A stretch of 64,000 nucleotides of DNA from Histoplasma ohiense (lineage: Eukaryota; Ascomycota; Eurotiomycetes; Onygenales; Ajellomycetaceae): NCBI GenBank assembly GCA_017607445.1, contig JAEVHH010000002.1, positions 6,850,001-6,914,000 of the forward strand, written 5' to 3'. This document shows positions 1 to 13,500 of the stretch, piece after piece. Position 1 is the stretch's first letter, and each line of letters opens with the position of its first letter. The notes beneath the pieces are model-generated. The model saw only the letters and a list, made by a program, of their open reading frames with translations. It did not search any database and was not told the DNA's origin. The position numbers and the translations under genes are program-made.

Positions 1-3000
1 AACTGAATCTCACATGTGAATACAAGCCATCTGAGAGTCTCTAATGTCTCAGAAAAGAACACTGCTGACTGAATTGCCAGAGAAGTCTGCATACACTGCA
101 ACAAGTCAGAGCACTTCACAAATCAATGTTTGAATGCAATCACTCTGAGTAAACCCCCCACACATGTGAATGCTGCATCGCCCGTGGATAGACAAGAACA
201 GAGAAAAGATGAGCTCTCACTCTAAAACACAGACAAAAGCTCAAGAAGCAGAAAGCTAGCTGAAGATTCAAGCAGAAGATGCAAGTGGACACAATCATGA
301 TCTCTGTCATTGTAAATAACTTAGTCAATGTACAAGCAATGATAGACAGTGGTTTTCTTCACTACACTCTTATAGACACCCAGCTGGTTGAGAAGCATAA
401 GCTTCAGTGTATCCTCTTTCTCAAACTGTGTAAGCTCAGTGGATTTGACAGCCTCAGAGGATCTGCCTCCTACAACATGATAAGATTTAATATTGACATA
501 GAAGAACACAAGAAAAAGAATATATATGCATATGAAATACAAGACTTTGAGTATGATCTAATGCTTGGCCTATCATAGCTCACAGAATTTGAAACCTTGT
601 TGAATGTATGCAATCACTGCCTTATTTTCTCAGAAGACAACTGTGTTTATGAGAAGAATGTTGATAGAACTGCTGATCTCATCCAGATATCAGTGAAAGT
701 GTACAAACTACTAATCTGTCAAGTGCATGAGAAGAAGAACATCCAAGTGTTCACTGCTAGCATGGCAGATATCAAGAAAGTGTTAGAAAAGTTAGAATCT
801 AAAGATCTCAAGAAACCACACAAGAAACTATCTGAATTGTATGAAGACTTCACAGATATGTTCAATGAGAAAGAAGCTGAAAAGCTTCCCTCTCACTGAG
901 AACCCAGTATAGATCATATAATTGAGCTCATCAAAAAAGATGATAAGAACCTGCAATCACTCTGAGGTTCTCTCTACAGCATATCACACAACAAGCTCCT
1001 CATTCTATGAAAAACACTCAATGAATTACTAGACAAAGACTTCATTTGTGTTAGCAACTCATCTGCTGCAGCATCTGTACTGTTTATGAAGAAATCAGAA
1101 GATGGCTTACAATTCTGTGTCAATTATCAAGAACTCAACAAGATTATGCAGAAGGATCAATATCCCCTCCCACTTATCAATGAAACACTCAAACAGATAG
1201 AAAAAGCAAAATGATTTACAAAACTTGACATCTCTGCAGCCTTCTACAAGATAAGAATTAATGAAGATGACAAATAACTAACTGTCTTTCATACACATTA
1301 CAGATTATACAAATGAACAGTGACTCTCTTTGGATTAGCAAACACTTCAAGTATGTTTCAGAAATACATTAACTGAGCTCTATGAGATCTGCTTGATGAG
1401 ATTGCCTCAGTGTACATGAACAATATCTTGATCTTCACTGATGAATCACTCACTGAGTATCATAAGCACATACAACAAGTTCTTGACTGTCTATGAAAAG
1501 CTGAACTGCAAGTGGACATTGACAAATGTGACTTTAAGATCAAGTCTACAACCTATCTAGAATTCATCATTGAAGCTGAAAAAGATGTATGTATGAATTC
1601 TAAGAAGATGGAAGCAATTCTCAACTGAGAGGCATCAGTCTCAGTAAAAGAGACTAGAAGCTTTCTAGAGTTTGTCAACTTCTACTGAAGATTTATCAAG
1701 AACTTCTCCAATATTGTATGACCACTAACAGATCTGACTCAGAAAGACACTGTATTTCAATGAACTGATGAAGCAGATGCAGCATTCAAAAAGCTGAAGT
1801 GTATGTTCACAAACACTCTGATGCTGCAATCATTCAATTCAGATAAGCATATGATTCTCAAAACAGACATCTCAGATTATGTAGTAGATGGGGCACTGAT
1901 GTAATATGACAACAAAGATGTTCTATAATCTTGTGCCTTTATCTTGAAAAAGATGTCATCTGTTGAATGCAACTATGAGATCTACAACAAGAAGCTCCTA
2001 GCAATCATATAATATCTCAAAAAATGAAAATTCAAACTCATGAGTGTTGAGAGGTTCAAGATTGTTATCAATCATAAAAATCTAGAGTACTTCACAACCA
2101 CTCATAAGCTTACTGAGAGATATATGCATTGATCATTGTTTCTTAGCCATTTTTCATTCACAATTCATTATTGATCTGAAGTAGAGAACACTTTTGTGAA
2201 TGCTCTATTCCATCAAGAACAAGATATACCATCTGATGATTTGAATGATAGATGAAAACACTGAGAGCATTGATTAATCAACTCTGCAATTATAGAAAGT
2301 TCTACACAATCAGATGAACTCTGCATACATATCAATCAGTTCTGAGCTCAAGAACTCTTACTCAAAGAACAATGAAGACTAGCAGCAGAGACAGATGAAT
2401 TCTGGCAACAAGTCATCAAAGCTGTACAAAGCAAAGCACCTCAATTCCCCACAGACATATACTCAAGAATGAATATCTCAGCATGTTTGATTGACAATGA
2501 CAACTGCTTACACTTTTGAGATAGACAATGAGTCTCTGATTCAGAATCTCTATGAACACAGATCATGCAAGAAATTCATGACTCATCAATGACTGAGCAC
2601 TCAGAATGTGAAATCATGTACAACATCATCACTCAAAAATTCTACTGATCAGATATGTCAAAAGACATACATCAGTTTGTACACAACTGTGATCACTGCA
2701 GCTCAGTGACAGCATGATGTGAACACTGAAAAAAGATGCTGAAGCTCTTATCTGTTCTCAATCAAACTTGATATGATATAGCTATTGATTTTGCAGTTTC
2801 CTTACCTGAAAGTGAAGGTTCTACAAACATTCTAGTCATTGTCAATCAACTCAGCAAGAATGTAATACTACAGCTCTGTGACAAGATGGACACTGAAGTA
2901 GTTGCAGATGTCTTCATCAGAAACTCATTCTATCATATACACAGTCTATCTTCATTCATTATATCAGATAGAGACAGTCAATTCATCAGCACACTCTGAG

Positions 3001-3836
3001 CCTGCATATGCCAATTATTAAGAATTAAACAAAAGTTATCAATGATGTACCACTCAGAGACTGATGAAGCTACTGAGAGAATGATACAAACAGTAAAGAA
3101 CATTCTCTGTAAGTTCTGCAATTACACACAGAACAACTGAAGCAATCTGCTGCTACACACTGAGATTGCAATTAACAGTTGAGATTCCACTACAACAGAC
3201 ATAAGCTCATTCTTTCTTCTACATAGATACAACTTAGAGATTCTGAACTTCTCTGAGACTCCTTGAGAAACTGTGTACATCCACAGCCTCATACAGACAG
3301 CAGAGAACATTGTGAGCAAGCTGAAGAAAGCTCACAAATGAGCAGAAGCTTCAATAACCAGCACTCAGTAAAATTACAAGAATCAAGCAAACATCAGAAG
3401 AAGTTCTGCAACTCAATATTATATAGAAGACAAAGTCTGACTGAATCTCAAGAATATAAGAATGAATCATCTCTCATATATGCTAGATTACCACCACATC
3501 AAGTATACAGTGAAGGAAGTGCTAGACACACACAATTATCAACTCAACACTCTGTCTGACATCCACAATGTCTTTCATACAAACCTGCTCCAACCTGCAG
3601 CCGAGGATTCATTCCCCTCACAGAGAATCTTCAATTGACAGCCACTCATCATTATAGAAGAAGACAATAAACTCAAGTGAGAAATCAAAGCAATTCTTGA
3701 TGATAGAATCAATCACCACTGCTGCAAATACCTCATCAAATGAGTAGAATATGATCATCTGATCTGAGAATCTGCATCTGTCTTGAAGAACACCACCACT
3801 CTCAACACCTATGAGTTCTCACTCATTCTGATAGAG
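1..3836 (+). pseudogene. Degenerate gag-pol of element A1
   Basis: Conceptual translation across several frames and stops shows a CCHC knuckle (C-x2-C-x4-H-x4-C, about 90-130), a protease active-site region with AMIDSG (about 340), reverse transcriptase with FTKLDIS and a degenerate active-site box (about 1080-1480), RNase H (about 1780-2250), integrase core (about 2560-3150), and a C-terminal chromodomain-like block (EIKAILDD ... KYLIK, about 3690-3800) that ends just before the 3' LTR. The domain order is that of a Ty3/Gypsy chromovirus. Almost every interruption is TGA, as expected if CGA Arg codons or TGG Trp codons were hit by C-to-T changes on one or other strand. It cannot be translated as it stands. 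Confidence 0.85.
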
Positions 3837-3844
3837 GGGGATAA

Positions 3845-4441
3845 TGTGACAGATTAGCATTCATTAGTAATTAACTTATGCAATCAACTCTCCTTCTGCA
3901 TCCACTTGTTTCTGACTATTGTCACCTCACATAATTCTCAATATTCTTTCACTCTGTGCTCTGCACTTGTGTAGTTTCTAACAATTCTTCTGTGTAGCTC
4001 TTAACATTCTTTCATTCCATGCTCTGTGCTTGTATAGTCTTTAATGATTCTTTCATATAGCTTCTTACATTCTCTCACTCTGTGTTCTGTGCTCATATAG
4101 TCTCTAATGATTCTTTCACATAGCTTCTTATGTTCTTTCACTCTGTGTTCCATGCTTGCAAAGTCTCTAACAATTCTTTCATGTAGCTCTCAATGATTCC
4201 TCTGTCTCACATTCCACACTTGTGTAACTTCTAATGATTCTTATGCATACTCCTTAATGTTCTTTCACTTCACACTCCACTGTGGAGCAGCTTCTGATAT
4301 TCTTCCACTCTGAACTTTTCTCTATAAGAACCTTCTTTGTACAACCTTTTCTTCTGATTTCTTTTCTCTTTCTTTCCTTAATCAATTTGTAATCTGTAAT
4401 TAGGATAGTACCAAATCGTTAATCGAAGTACGCCCGTTACA
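3845..4441 (+). repeat. 3' LTR of element A1 (597 bp)
   Basis: It starts TGTGACAGATTAGC (ancestral TGTAACAG) directly after a purine-rich tract and ends CGCCCGTTACA, so it is bounded by TGTAAC/GTTACA. The other two A LTRs in the window (the split one at 14928/22959 and 35312-35908) are also exactly 597 bp. The last 60 bp retain several CpG sites, whereas most of the LTR has none. It contains AATCAATTTGTAA (about 4380-4392), the sequence complementary to the A-family primer-binding site. Confidence 0.92.
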
Positions 4442-4589
4442 TGGTGGTCGCCTATATAATGCTCGCTGATATCCGTAGATATTAGAAGATCAGTGATTAG
4501 CTTTGAATAATAGAGATTGCTACCTTCTTAACATTCTACATGCGTACTTCACACTACTCCCATAATTATACCTACAACCATCTCTTACA
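4442..4589 (+). repeat. C-family LTR fragment (3' part), split by A1
   Basis: It matches the last about 150 bp of the 271-bp C LTR, from the CTATATAATGCTC stretch to the terminal CTCTTACA. The first part is missing because A1 is inserted to its left. What follows (from 4590) is not the C primer site but reverse transcriptase sequence of element F, so this is a solo LTR or the 3' LTR of a third C copy inserted in F. It keeps more CpG sites than the other C LTRs. Confidence 0.8.
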
Positions 4590-4599
4590 CTATCACAAA

Positions 4600-7560
4600 C
4601 ACATCTCAAGGAATTACAGCAGCAGATAGAGAAGTTGTTGAAGAGAGGTCTCATACAATCATTCTTCAACACATGAGACTTCCCAGTTCTATTTGCTAAG
4701 AAGTCAAATGGAGAATGGTGTATGTGCATTGACTATCAGACACTCAATAAACTCACTGTAAAGAATGGATATCTGCTACTGCAAATCCAACAACAACTAG
4801 ATACAGTAGAAAATGCCTGATACTTGACAAAGATTAACCTACTCACAGAATACTGGCAGATTCATGTAGATGAACTATCAGTGCTTAAAACAGTGTTTAA
4901 CACACAATAAAGAAAGTTTGAATTTCTTGTGATGTCTATGAAGCTTACAAACACCCCTGCAACCTTTCAGACAATAATGAATACAATTCTTGCAAAACAG
5001 AATGATCAATCATGCTTTGTATATCTTGATGATATTTTAATCTTTTTGAACTTGTATGAAGAGCATCTACAACATGTGAATCAGATGCTCACAACTCTGA
5101 CAGAGCACAAGCTCTATGTCAAACCATTGAAATGTGTATTTGATATGAAGAAGTTGAAGTTCATGAAACATCTTGTGAAAGAAGGCTGCATACACCCAAT
5201 TCTCAAAAAACTAGAAGTTATCACAAAATGGTCAAGATCTAGAAACATACACTATGTACATCAATTTTTAGAACTGACATTCTATTACAGAAGATTTGTA
5301 AAGAATTTCACACAAATCACTGCTTCATTGTCAGATCTTCTTAAAGAGACAGACACTGAGCTTTACAAAAAGAAATTTCATTCAATCATCTGAAACATCT
5401 TCTGCAAAGAGGCTTTTCTTGAGCTTAGAGAACATATGACAACATCTTCAGTGTTTGTTCAACTGAATTGTACAAAGCTCTTCACAATTGAAACTGATAC
5501 ATCAGAATGAGTCATTGAATGCTCTCTCTTGCAAGTGAGAAAGAATGATAAATTACACTCAGTAGTATATGATGACTGAAAGCTGTTGAGCACAGAGCTT
5601 AACTATTCTGTGCATGAGAAGAAACTTCTAGCAATCAAATACACACTAAATCTGTGAGATTGATATATTGACAACAGACATACAACAACAGTAATCATCA
5701 ATCATAAAAGCCTCATTTATTTGTGTAATGCACTTGTTTATTATTTTCTTATTATCTTCGCTTATTCTTACCTCTTTTCATTATACTCTCGCTACCACTA
5801 TTTCTATATGTATATATATATATCGATATATATATATACATATAGAAATAGTGGTAGCGAGAGTATAATGGAAAGAGGTAAGAATAAGCGAAGATAATAA
5901 GGAAATAATAAACGAGTGCATTACAATTTGCAAATAATAATCAAACCCTTCAAGCAGCTAGCACAATGGATATCAGAGTTTCAGACATATGATCTTCAAA
6001 TCAAATACAGAAAAAGGGTGAATGCTATCATATCAGATGTCATAAGTCATAGATCTGACTTCATGGAAGAAGGTTCAGTGAACACAGCACAGAGAGAATT
6101 CACACTAACAGCACTGAGAGATTGTGATGAAACAGAGTAGTTGAAAGTCATGATCATCTACTTGAAGAATGAGAGTGTATCAGCTGATAAACATCTGATG
6201 AAGGTAATAGAAGAGATGCTTTCAAAATTCAAGCTTGCAAAGTTAGAGAAGAATGTTATGCTTTACTGTGATCTTGATTATACAGAGACACTGTATCTTG
6301 AGCCCCAGTTTCAACAGAATCTGATAAGTCATATACACAAGAAGTTTGACCACTTAGAAAGCTCAGAACTTATGAGTGTTCTGAAAGATTGAGCATACTG
6401 ATCAAGCATGAAAGAAGATATTCAGACATACACACAGAAGTGTCTGAACTGCCAAGTCTCAAAGAGTGCAAGACAAGAATTGAAGTATAAAAGAGCACAA
6501 CATCAGATAGAAGATACAACTAAACTGTTTGAATGTTGAGGAATAGATTTCATAGAGGTATTGCCATGAACATCAAATGAAAACCACTGAATAATAACAG
6601 CAATCAATTACACCACAGAGTGGCCAATTGTGTGAGTGGTGTCAGAGATGACAGAGAAGATCATTGCTAAATTTTTATATGATGATATCTACATCAATTA
6701 TGATATGCTCTGTGAGATATTGACAGATAACAGTGCAAACCTTGTAGAAGAAGTCATGAGACACTTCATCAAACAGTTGCAGATGAAGCATCACATGACA
6801 ACATTCTATCACTCTCATACAAATGGAAAAGTTGAACACTTAAACAGAATACTAGACAGTATGCTGATGAAATATCTAGTGAGGAAACTCATGAGATTAT
6901 GAGATGAATATCTGAAACAGACATTATTTACAACATGAGTTCATCAGCATACAGTCTCAAAGCACTCATCATTCTACCTGCTCTATGAGATGCATTCATG
7001 TATTTCAGAGGATATACAGAAGCAGATAGAGAAGAAGATAGCAGTTGCAGATATGAAATCAAGAATAAGAGAAGTTAGTCACACTCAAGCAAAAGCAAAC
7101 AAATTACTGCTCAACTGCATCATACAATCAAAAAAAATACAAGACTCATTAGTGAAAGAAACAAACCTCACTATGAACACTTGAGTTCTCATACAAAATG
7201 AAGAATCTGAGAAGTTTCAACCAAGGTGGTTTGAATCATACAAAATCCTCAAATCACACTCTCTTGAAATGTACACTTTGGAAGAATCAGAGGGATGAGT
7301 TCTATACAATCTTATAAATAGCTCTTATCTTGTAGAGATGAAGGCAGAGGATTTCAATGAGCTGTGATCATCTGCAGCACTATCATCAGTGTTGAAGAAA
7401 AGAGAGTTTATGATAGAAAAGCTCAGAGAAGTTAGAGAAATCATCAATGCTTATGAATCAGATAATATCACTTACTCAGACCTCTCAACAATAATCAAAA
7501 AAGAATGAGAGGAAATGGAAAAGATGAGCATACAGCACACTCTGATAAGTGACAAGACTA
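4600..7560 (+). pseudogene. Degenerate RT-RNase H-integrase of element F
   Basis: The reverse transcriptase is well preserved at 4929-5393, with the catalytic box YLDD in the context FVYLDDILIF. RNase H follows (INHKSL at about 5700) and is interrupted by the palindromic insert at 5724-5925; removing it rejoins the RNase H reading frame. Integrase occupies about 6300-7000, with an HHCC-like start and a HSHTNGKVEHLN segment, and a C-terminal region (about 7190-7520) ends in a VLYNLINSSYLV-like block typical of fungal Gypsy pol C-termini. No chromodomain is evident. Several stops and frame changes make it non-functional. Confidence 0.8.
5724..5925. mobile_element. Palindromic LTR-B derivative (202 bp) with TSD
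   Basis: Two inverted copies of the first about 99 bp of the B-element LTR meet at a perfect ATCGAT centre (5822-5827). Both outer ends are the same LTR end (TGTAATGCAC ... GTGCATTACA). It is flanked by a 5-bp duplication ATTTG (5719-5723 and 5926-5930). The arms differ at three positions, each a T in the left arm where the right arm implies C. The other LTR end (CACCTCACA) is absent. It interrupts RNase H of element F. Confidence 0.93.
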
Positions 7561-8565
7561 TTGCTGACTGTACAATATTGCAATGTAGACAGCAGATGCA
7601 ACACAGTCAGAGATGAATTCAAAGCAACTGATCAACACATGAATTGAGTCACAAGAAACAAAGAAATTCAGAGAAGAATTCAACTGTCTACACTAGCTCA
7701 ATCACAAAGATCTCAGAGAATGAACTATCAGAAATGTCAGTAAATGCATTGAATCAAGCTATTTCAGCATCTGAGAACACTTAGAGATTGAATAAGATTA
7801 GTTTCAACAGATCATTCACTGTAGTTATCTGAGCTTGCAAAGAGAGGCAGTATAATACACAGAGGCAGAATACTCTCATTGGAAAATATGAGATCTGCCA
7901 CCTCTAGTCATCAAGTGTAGAACTGATAAAAGATTGTGTAAGATTAACAACTAGAAAAGAAAGAGAAAAAGAAAGTCAGAAAAATGATCTATTCACATAT
8001 GACTCTAATGACTGCTGCAGAGGCTTCATCTGATTTCTAAAAAAATACATGAATGAAACAAAAAGAAAGACACACATCAACAGAAACACTCAAATCAACA
8101 ATTCTCAGAAACTATTCATATACAACAATAGAAAAACTAAAATTCAGTCTGTGTCAAGAACTTCAGAATCTTAAGATGTGTGCACAGAAGTGCAGTACAA
8201 GCCTTCATCTTGCACAGAATCTGACACACTGATTTGATATCTTCAATAGAGAGATTTGCAGAAAGCTCAACAAAATGATGAGCATGTGTATGTAAAGAAA
8301 AACTGATCAGAAGAAGAAGAAGTAAGAAAGAAGTGGAAAAAGCAGTTGAGCAGATATCTGAGCTTCTACAAGAATGAATGACAGATGCTCACTCAATGAA
8401 AGTTGAAGAAAGAGAAGAAAGAAGAGAAGTGGAATTGAAAGTGAAGAAGAATGAATAAGTCATAAAAGAATCTGAAAGAGAAGCAGAAATAGATGTATAT
8501 GAGATGATGTCAGAAGTAACTGTAGAACATTAACAGCTATTACAATGAGAAGAAAGAAGTGTATA

Positions 8566-8836
8566 TATAAGAGATGGTTGTAGATATAATTATGAGAGTA
8601 GTGTGAAGTATGCATATAGAATGTTAAGAAGGTAGCAATCTCTATTATTCAAAGCTAATCACTGATCTCCTAATATCTATGAATATCAGCAAGCATTATA
8701 TAGGCGATCATCATGTGCTATGGCTGTCTATAATACTGTGTGCTATGTTTCTTCTCATTAATTCTGGTGTGTTCTGTGTTCTTCTATTGCCACATAGCTA
8801 TTTTCTAATATAGATATCTTCATTGCATCTATTACA
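8566..8836 (-). repeat. 3' LTR of element C2 (271 bp)
   Basis: On the plus strand it reads TATAAGAGATGG ... CATCTATTACA; the initial TA is a mutated TG. Its length equals the other full C LTRs (23328-23598, 30396-30666, 36424-36694). It is preceded by GTATA, the target duplication. Confidence 0.92.
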
Positions 8837-9378
8837 ATTATCTCCCTTCTTCAAAGGCCTGGTTCTTAGAGCTTTTTACTGCAACATGCAAAGTTCATAA
8901 CATGTGCTGTGTGGTTAATATTGTATAGAGTTCACAGAATTGAGTCAGATTAATTGTTGAGATTAATTTCAAAGTATTGCTGTTTCAGAAGAATGTTTTT
9001 TCATCTCTGATGTCATTGCAGTTCAATCATAATTTAGACACAACTTCTGACCCCTTTTCTTTGACTTCTACACCAAAAATCACACTCCATTGAATATCAT
9101 CATCAACATCACCACTAACAATTTTTTATTAAAAAAGAATACATCAATTTATCAAACAAAGTATGCTGTATCTTTCTATGCAATTTTTATTGTGAAATTT
9201 GAAGTTTTGATTGTGTGGTTGCATTTTCCATTTTGAGTTGAGTTTTGTGTTGTTGCAATTTCTTTGATCATCATTGCAATATTGATTTCAATCTTCAACA
9301 TCTGTCTTTCTTTCTTGTTGCTTTTGCTTTTCCTTCTTCTTTGAATAAGGCTTTGATACTAATTAAAGTTATGATAGA
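8837..9378. other. C2 region between 3' LTR and antisense gene; no ORF
   Basis: AT-rich, non-coding stretch conserved in C1 (about 29827-30395). It includes the purine-tract side of the LTR and presumably the promoter or 5' leader of the antisense gene starting at 9379. A strongly decayed copy of its 9050-9290 part is found alone at about 62.16-62.45 kb. Confidence 0.6.
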
Positions 9379-10520
9379 ATGTCAGAACCAGCTGTTTCTG
9401 TTGCTGGTTCAAAGTCTATGAAGAGTGATATGCTGTCTGCCATTGAGAGCATTTGCTTGGGTTGTCTGGAGAGATTGCAGAACCCTCTGGTATATTCTTG
9501 CTTTGTGAATGATGAATGAATATGCTGTCACATCTGTCATATATCAAATAGAAGTTGTGCTGCTGTAAGTTTTTTTAAACTGAGATTGTTAAGAGTACTA
9601 ATGAGTTATAGATGTCTGAGCACTTTCATGAAACTGATCAATCTTTGATTGATGAATTTCATGAGATGCTGCTCTTTGATGAAGTTCTGAATGAGAGATT
9701 TATCACATATCAAACTGCTGTTGTGAGATTTGTATTTGATATGCAGATCTATGAGAATGCAGATGAGGTTCTAGAATTCTATATGAACTCTGATGATCTG
9801 TTGTCACAACAGAGTGTGGCATTTGATCATAGCAGTGTTTCAGAAAGCATGTTTTTGCATTCTGCTATTACATCAGTGTCATCCTCACTGAGTCAAGATC
9901 TTGATACATTATTTGAGTCAGCTGATAATGTAGATGAAGATGAGGAAGTGAACAGTCTTATTGAAATATTAGAAAAAAATACAGCAGCATATTGCTGTCA
10001 TTGTATTTGACATTTGATAATGTCTCTCTGTCATCATTATGAGTCTGCTGAGAGTTGATGTAAAAAATGCAAGCACTGCTCAGTGATGAAGCACATCTGT
10101 GTTTCAGTAAGTTATTATTCAAAACAGATGTTTTTATGATATATAATATTAACTTTCTATTAGATGTCAGCAGATGCTGTTGAATTGACTCAGATGATTA
10201 TCAACACTGCTGAGGATTTAATTGTTGCTGATGTAGATACTTCAAACATTAACATTTTGCAGAGTGCTGTGACTGTGATGATTAGATTCTTTGCTGTGAA
10301 GATCTGAGAGATTCAATGAGATGGTTCTTCTGAGGCTTCAGCTGAAACAGTGATTGATGAGATTCTGATGATTACATCACTGATCACAGCTTTCAAGTCA
10401 TTGTTGAAATATCATGCTTCATCAGTTGAGAAAATCTGAGATAATAAGCAGATTTGTCTTGATGACAATTTCTCAAATGACACTGATCAAGCTGAGGCAG
10501 ATCTGTTTTTTAATCTCTGA
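9379..10520 (+). pseudogene. Antisense spliced Cys6 gene of element C2
   Basis: A three-exon gene on the strand opposite to gag-pol: exons 9379-9564, 9612-10106 and 10164-10520; introns of 47 and 57 bp with GT-AG ends. It would encode about 345 residues. Exon 1 ends with a six-Cys motif (C26, C29, C41, then the C50/C53/C60 group; spacing 2-11-8-2-6), directly followed by intron 1. Exon 2 ends with a second motif of spacing 2-11-9-2-6, followed by intron 2. The middle part is acidic and probably helical; exon 3 is a predicted helical segment without Cys clusters. Premature in-frame TGA codons occur in exon 2. The same gene with the same introns is present in C1, and a related one in B. Function unknown; zinc binding is inferred from the Cys spacing. 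It may belong near the fungal Cys-rich family DUF3716 (from memory, untested). Confidence 0.75.
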
Positions 10521-10564
10521 GTGGAATAAGTATATTCAGCAGTTATCATCATCTTCTTCATTTT

Positions 10565-13500
10565 CATTTACTGACTGACTTCTGATAGATTTTATTAAAC
10601 TGTTTCAAGTACTTCTGACTGTTCATCAAGTTTTTCTTGAGTTTTCAAGAATTATCTGTGTCTGTACAATCTTTTCATTTGATAAGATATTGTGTTTGAC
10701 TGTGATACTGACACTTGTCTAATATAGCTTCAACTTCTCATTTCTCTTGTATGTCTATAATTATCAATTCTGCTTGTGGGATTTGTCTGTCGCGCGTGTG
10801 ATATGGTTTGAGAAGGGAAACATGGAATATGAAATGAATTTCTTTATATTGCAGTATGAGTTTCAGTTTGTATGCCTGTGTACCACAGATATCAATTATT
10901 TGAAAGGGATTCAAAAATTGATGATCTAGTTTGAATGAGGGTTGCAAGGTGGATATATTTTTTGCATGCAACATTATCCAGTCCTCTATCTTAAAGCTTT
11001 TTGATATATAGCACTGATTGTAATACTTTTTCTCAGCTGCTTTGACAGCTTCTAGACATTCTCAGATTTTGTTCTCCACTTACTTCATCTGTTCCATTTA
11101 TTCCATCACTGATTTTGATGTGTCTGTGCTTGGGGGCTCCATGTCTATGCAAAGTTCAGTTGGTCGGCCAATCATTGCTTCAGATGATGTCATTTTTATT
11201 GATACATGAAAGACATTGTTATATGCTCATTGTGTCAGAGGAATTCATTCTATTCAATTATCTTGCTGATAGCTGCAATATGTGTGAAGATAATGTTCAA
11301 TTATCTGATTCAATTGTTCTGTCTGGCTGTTGATTTGTGGGTGGAATGCTGTTGATAATTTTTGTTGAACATGAAGTAGATAACACAATGTCAATCAAAA
11401 CTTGCTATTTATTAATGAATCTCAGTCACTAATAATGTTTATTGATAGATCAAAGTTCTTTGCAATTCTTCATACAATAATGTCCACAAGTTCTTCTGCA
11501 TCTAGCTCTGAAGATGTGAGCACAATTATGACTCATTTGATGAATAAATCAACAAATACAACAATAGTATTATAGATTTGACTTCTCTTTTTATTATCTG
11601 ACAGATCTTCAATAAAGTTCATGCTAATTATATGTCATTTCTTATCTGGCACTGAATGTGGTTGTAGCAACCCATACAGCTTGTGCTGTGGTATCTTGAT
11701 ACATTGACAAACATCACAAGTTCTCACATATTCTGCAATCTCATTGCTCATACCATGCCACAAGTACTTGTATTTGATTACTTTGATGATTTTGTCACAT
11801 CCAAAATGACCACCTTGAGAATCATTGTGATTCATTTTCATTATTTCATGTTTTACAGTCTTGTTTTGTGATATATAGACTTTATCATCTTTTCTGAGCA
11901 GATCATCTTTATCTACTGCTCAGATTGAATGATTATCTACACTAGCATCACTCATCTCTAGTCTTCTGCAAAGTTCAGATGTGCTGGTGTCTCTATTCTG
12001 AATCTGCAGTAAGAGTTCAATGATAGATTCAGCTATCTTTTTGTAATAGACTGTCTCAGATTCAAATATCTTGACAGCTAGAATCTGTGGCATCAGAGTC
12101 TCTAAATTTAATCTCATAACATCTGCAATTTCATTCTCATCTGCAGATGTGTTCTTTATTCTGCAGAAGTTGTTGTCATCAATGACTACAGATCTCTTCA
12201 TTCAACAATTTTCATTAGCTTGCAGATCTTTTCACATCATCTTGACACATTGATCTAACTTTGTGTTTTCTTTTGTCTTTAGTGATTTAAAGATTCTCTT
12301 ACACAGCTTCTCTTGCAGAGTAGAGAGCTCTGTTAAGAAAGCTGTGTATTTTACAAAATCTGAATGATGACTTGATGCATCTGTGGGATTATTTTTCTCA
12401 GAATGATGCTCTATTTCAAAATCAAACACTGAGAGCATTTTCATTCAGTGAATCTGACATTCATTTAGCTGCTTTGTTGTCATGAAGCATTGAAGATTGA
12501 CATGATCAGATAAAACAGTTATTGAGTGCCTGCTATTATATAAGTAGTGGTATCATTGTCTGAAAGCTTCTACAATTGGCAATATTTCTAGATCATATGT
12601 TTGATAACATCTTTCTGTTTCTGTGAGCTTTCTAGATCAAAATGTGATTGAGTGTCAGTGATCATCATCTATTAATTGTGATATTACTGCAGCAATTGCA
12701 ACATCAGATTCATCTGTTTCTATACAGAGTTTTTGCTGCAGATCAAAGTGAATCAACAATGATGCTTTTGTAAAGTATTCTTTTAACTGCAAAATTGCAT
12801 GCTTGCAGTTATCATCTAACTGGATAGATGTGTTATTCTTCCCTCTTTTCATTTCATAATCTTTTAACAATTTGATCAGAGGTGCTGTTATTATTGAGAA
12901 CTTGTATATGAATTGACAATAGAAATTGATGAATTCTAGAAATATTTGCAATTTATTTATAGTTCACAGTTCTGATCAATCTAGAATTGTGTTGACACAG
13001 TGTTTCTCAACAGTAATGCTCTGTATGATAATCACAAAACTCAAAAATTCAATTTCTGTTGCATGGAATGTACACTTACTAAGTTTGACATATAGTCTTC
13101 ATTGCTTTAACTGTTCCAGCATGTTCTTAACATGGATGACATGTTCATCAAGTGTGTTTGAATAGATTATGATATTGTTGAGATAAGCCACACAATATAT
13201 GTCTAAAAGGTCACTGAGGGCTTTGTTGATATAAGATTGAAAGATTGCAGAGGCATTGGTTAGCTCAAAAGATAAGACTAGATATTCAAAATGTTCATAT
13301 TATGTTTGAAATGCTGTTTTTCATTCATTCTCTGCTCATATGTGAATTCTATGATATGTGTCTCTAAGGTTCAGTTGTGTATATATTTTGGCATCTGCTA
13401 ATCTATCAAGTATTTCACTTATCAAGAACAGTGGATATTGATTCTTGACTGTTATTTCATTCAATCCTCAATAATCCACACAAAGACACAGGGTTTCATC

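Larger units (their letters stand above)
1..4441 (+). mobile_element. Ty3/Gypsy element A1 (3' part, enters from left edge)
   Basis: This is the 3' portion of an LTR retrotransposon transcribed on the plus strand; its 5' LTR and most of gag lie outside the window. The order visible is gag zinc knuckle, aspartyl protease, reverse transcriptase, RNase H, integrase and chromodomain, then a purine tract (AGAGGGGGATAA at about 3833) and the 3' LTR. The same family recurs as A2 on the minus strand. A1 inserted into a C-family LTR, whose remainder begins at 4442. The coding capacity is destroyed by many TGA and a few TAA codons. Confidence 0.9.
4590..8565 (+). mobile_element. Old Ty3/Gypsy element F (partial, interrupted)
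   Basis: A degraded retrotransposon of a different family from A, B and C. It starts abruptly inside reverse transcriptase (after the C LTR fragment), runs through RNase H and integrase, and is cut at 8565 by element C2. The sequence resumes at 36700 on the far side of C2, with the C2 target duplication GTATA at both edges. No LTR of its own was found in the window. The stretch 7560-8565 is open only in fragments and rich in Lys/Arg/Ser; I cannot assign it. Confidence 0.75.
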
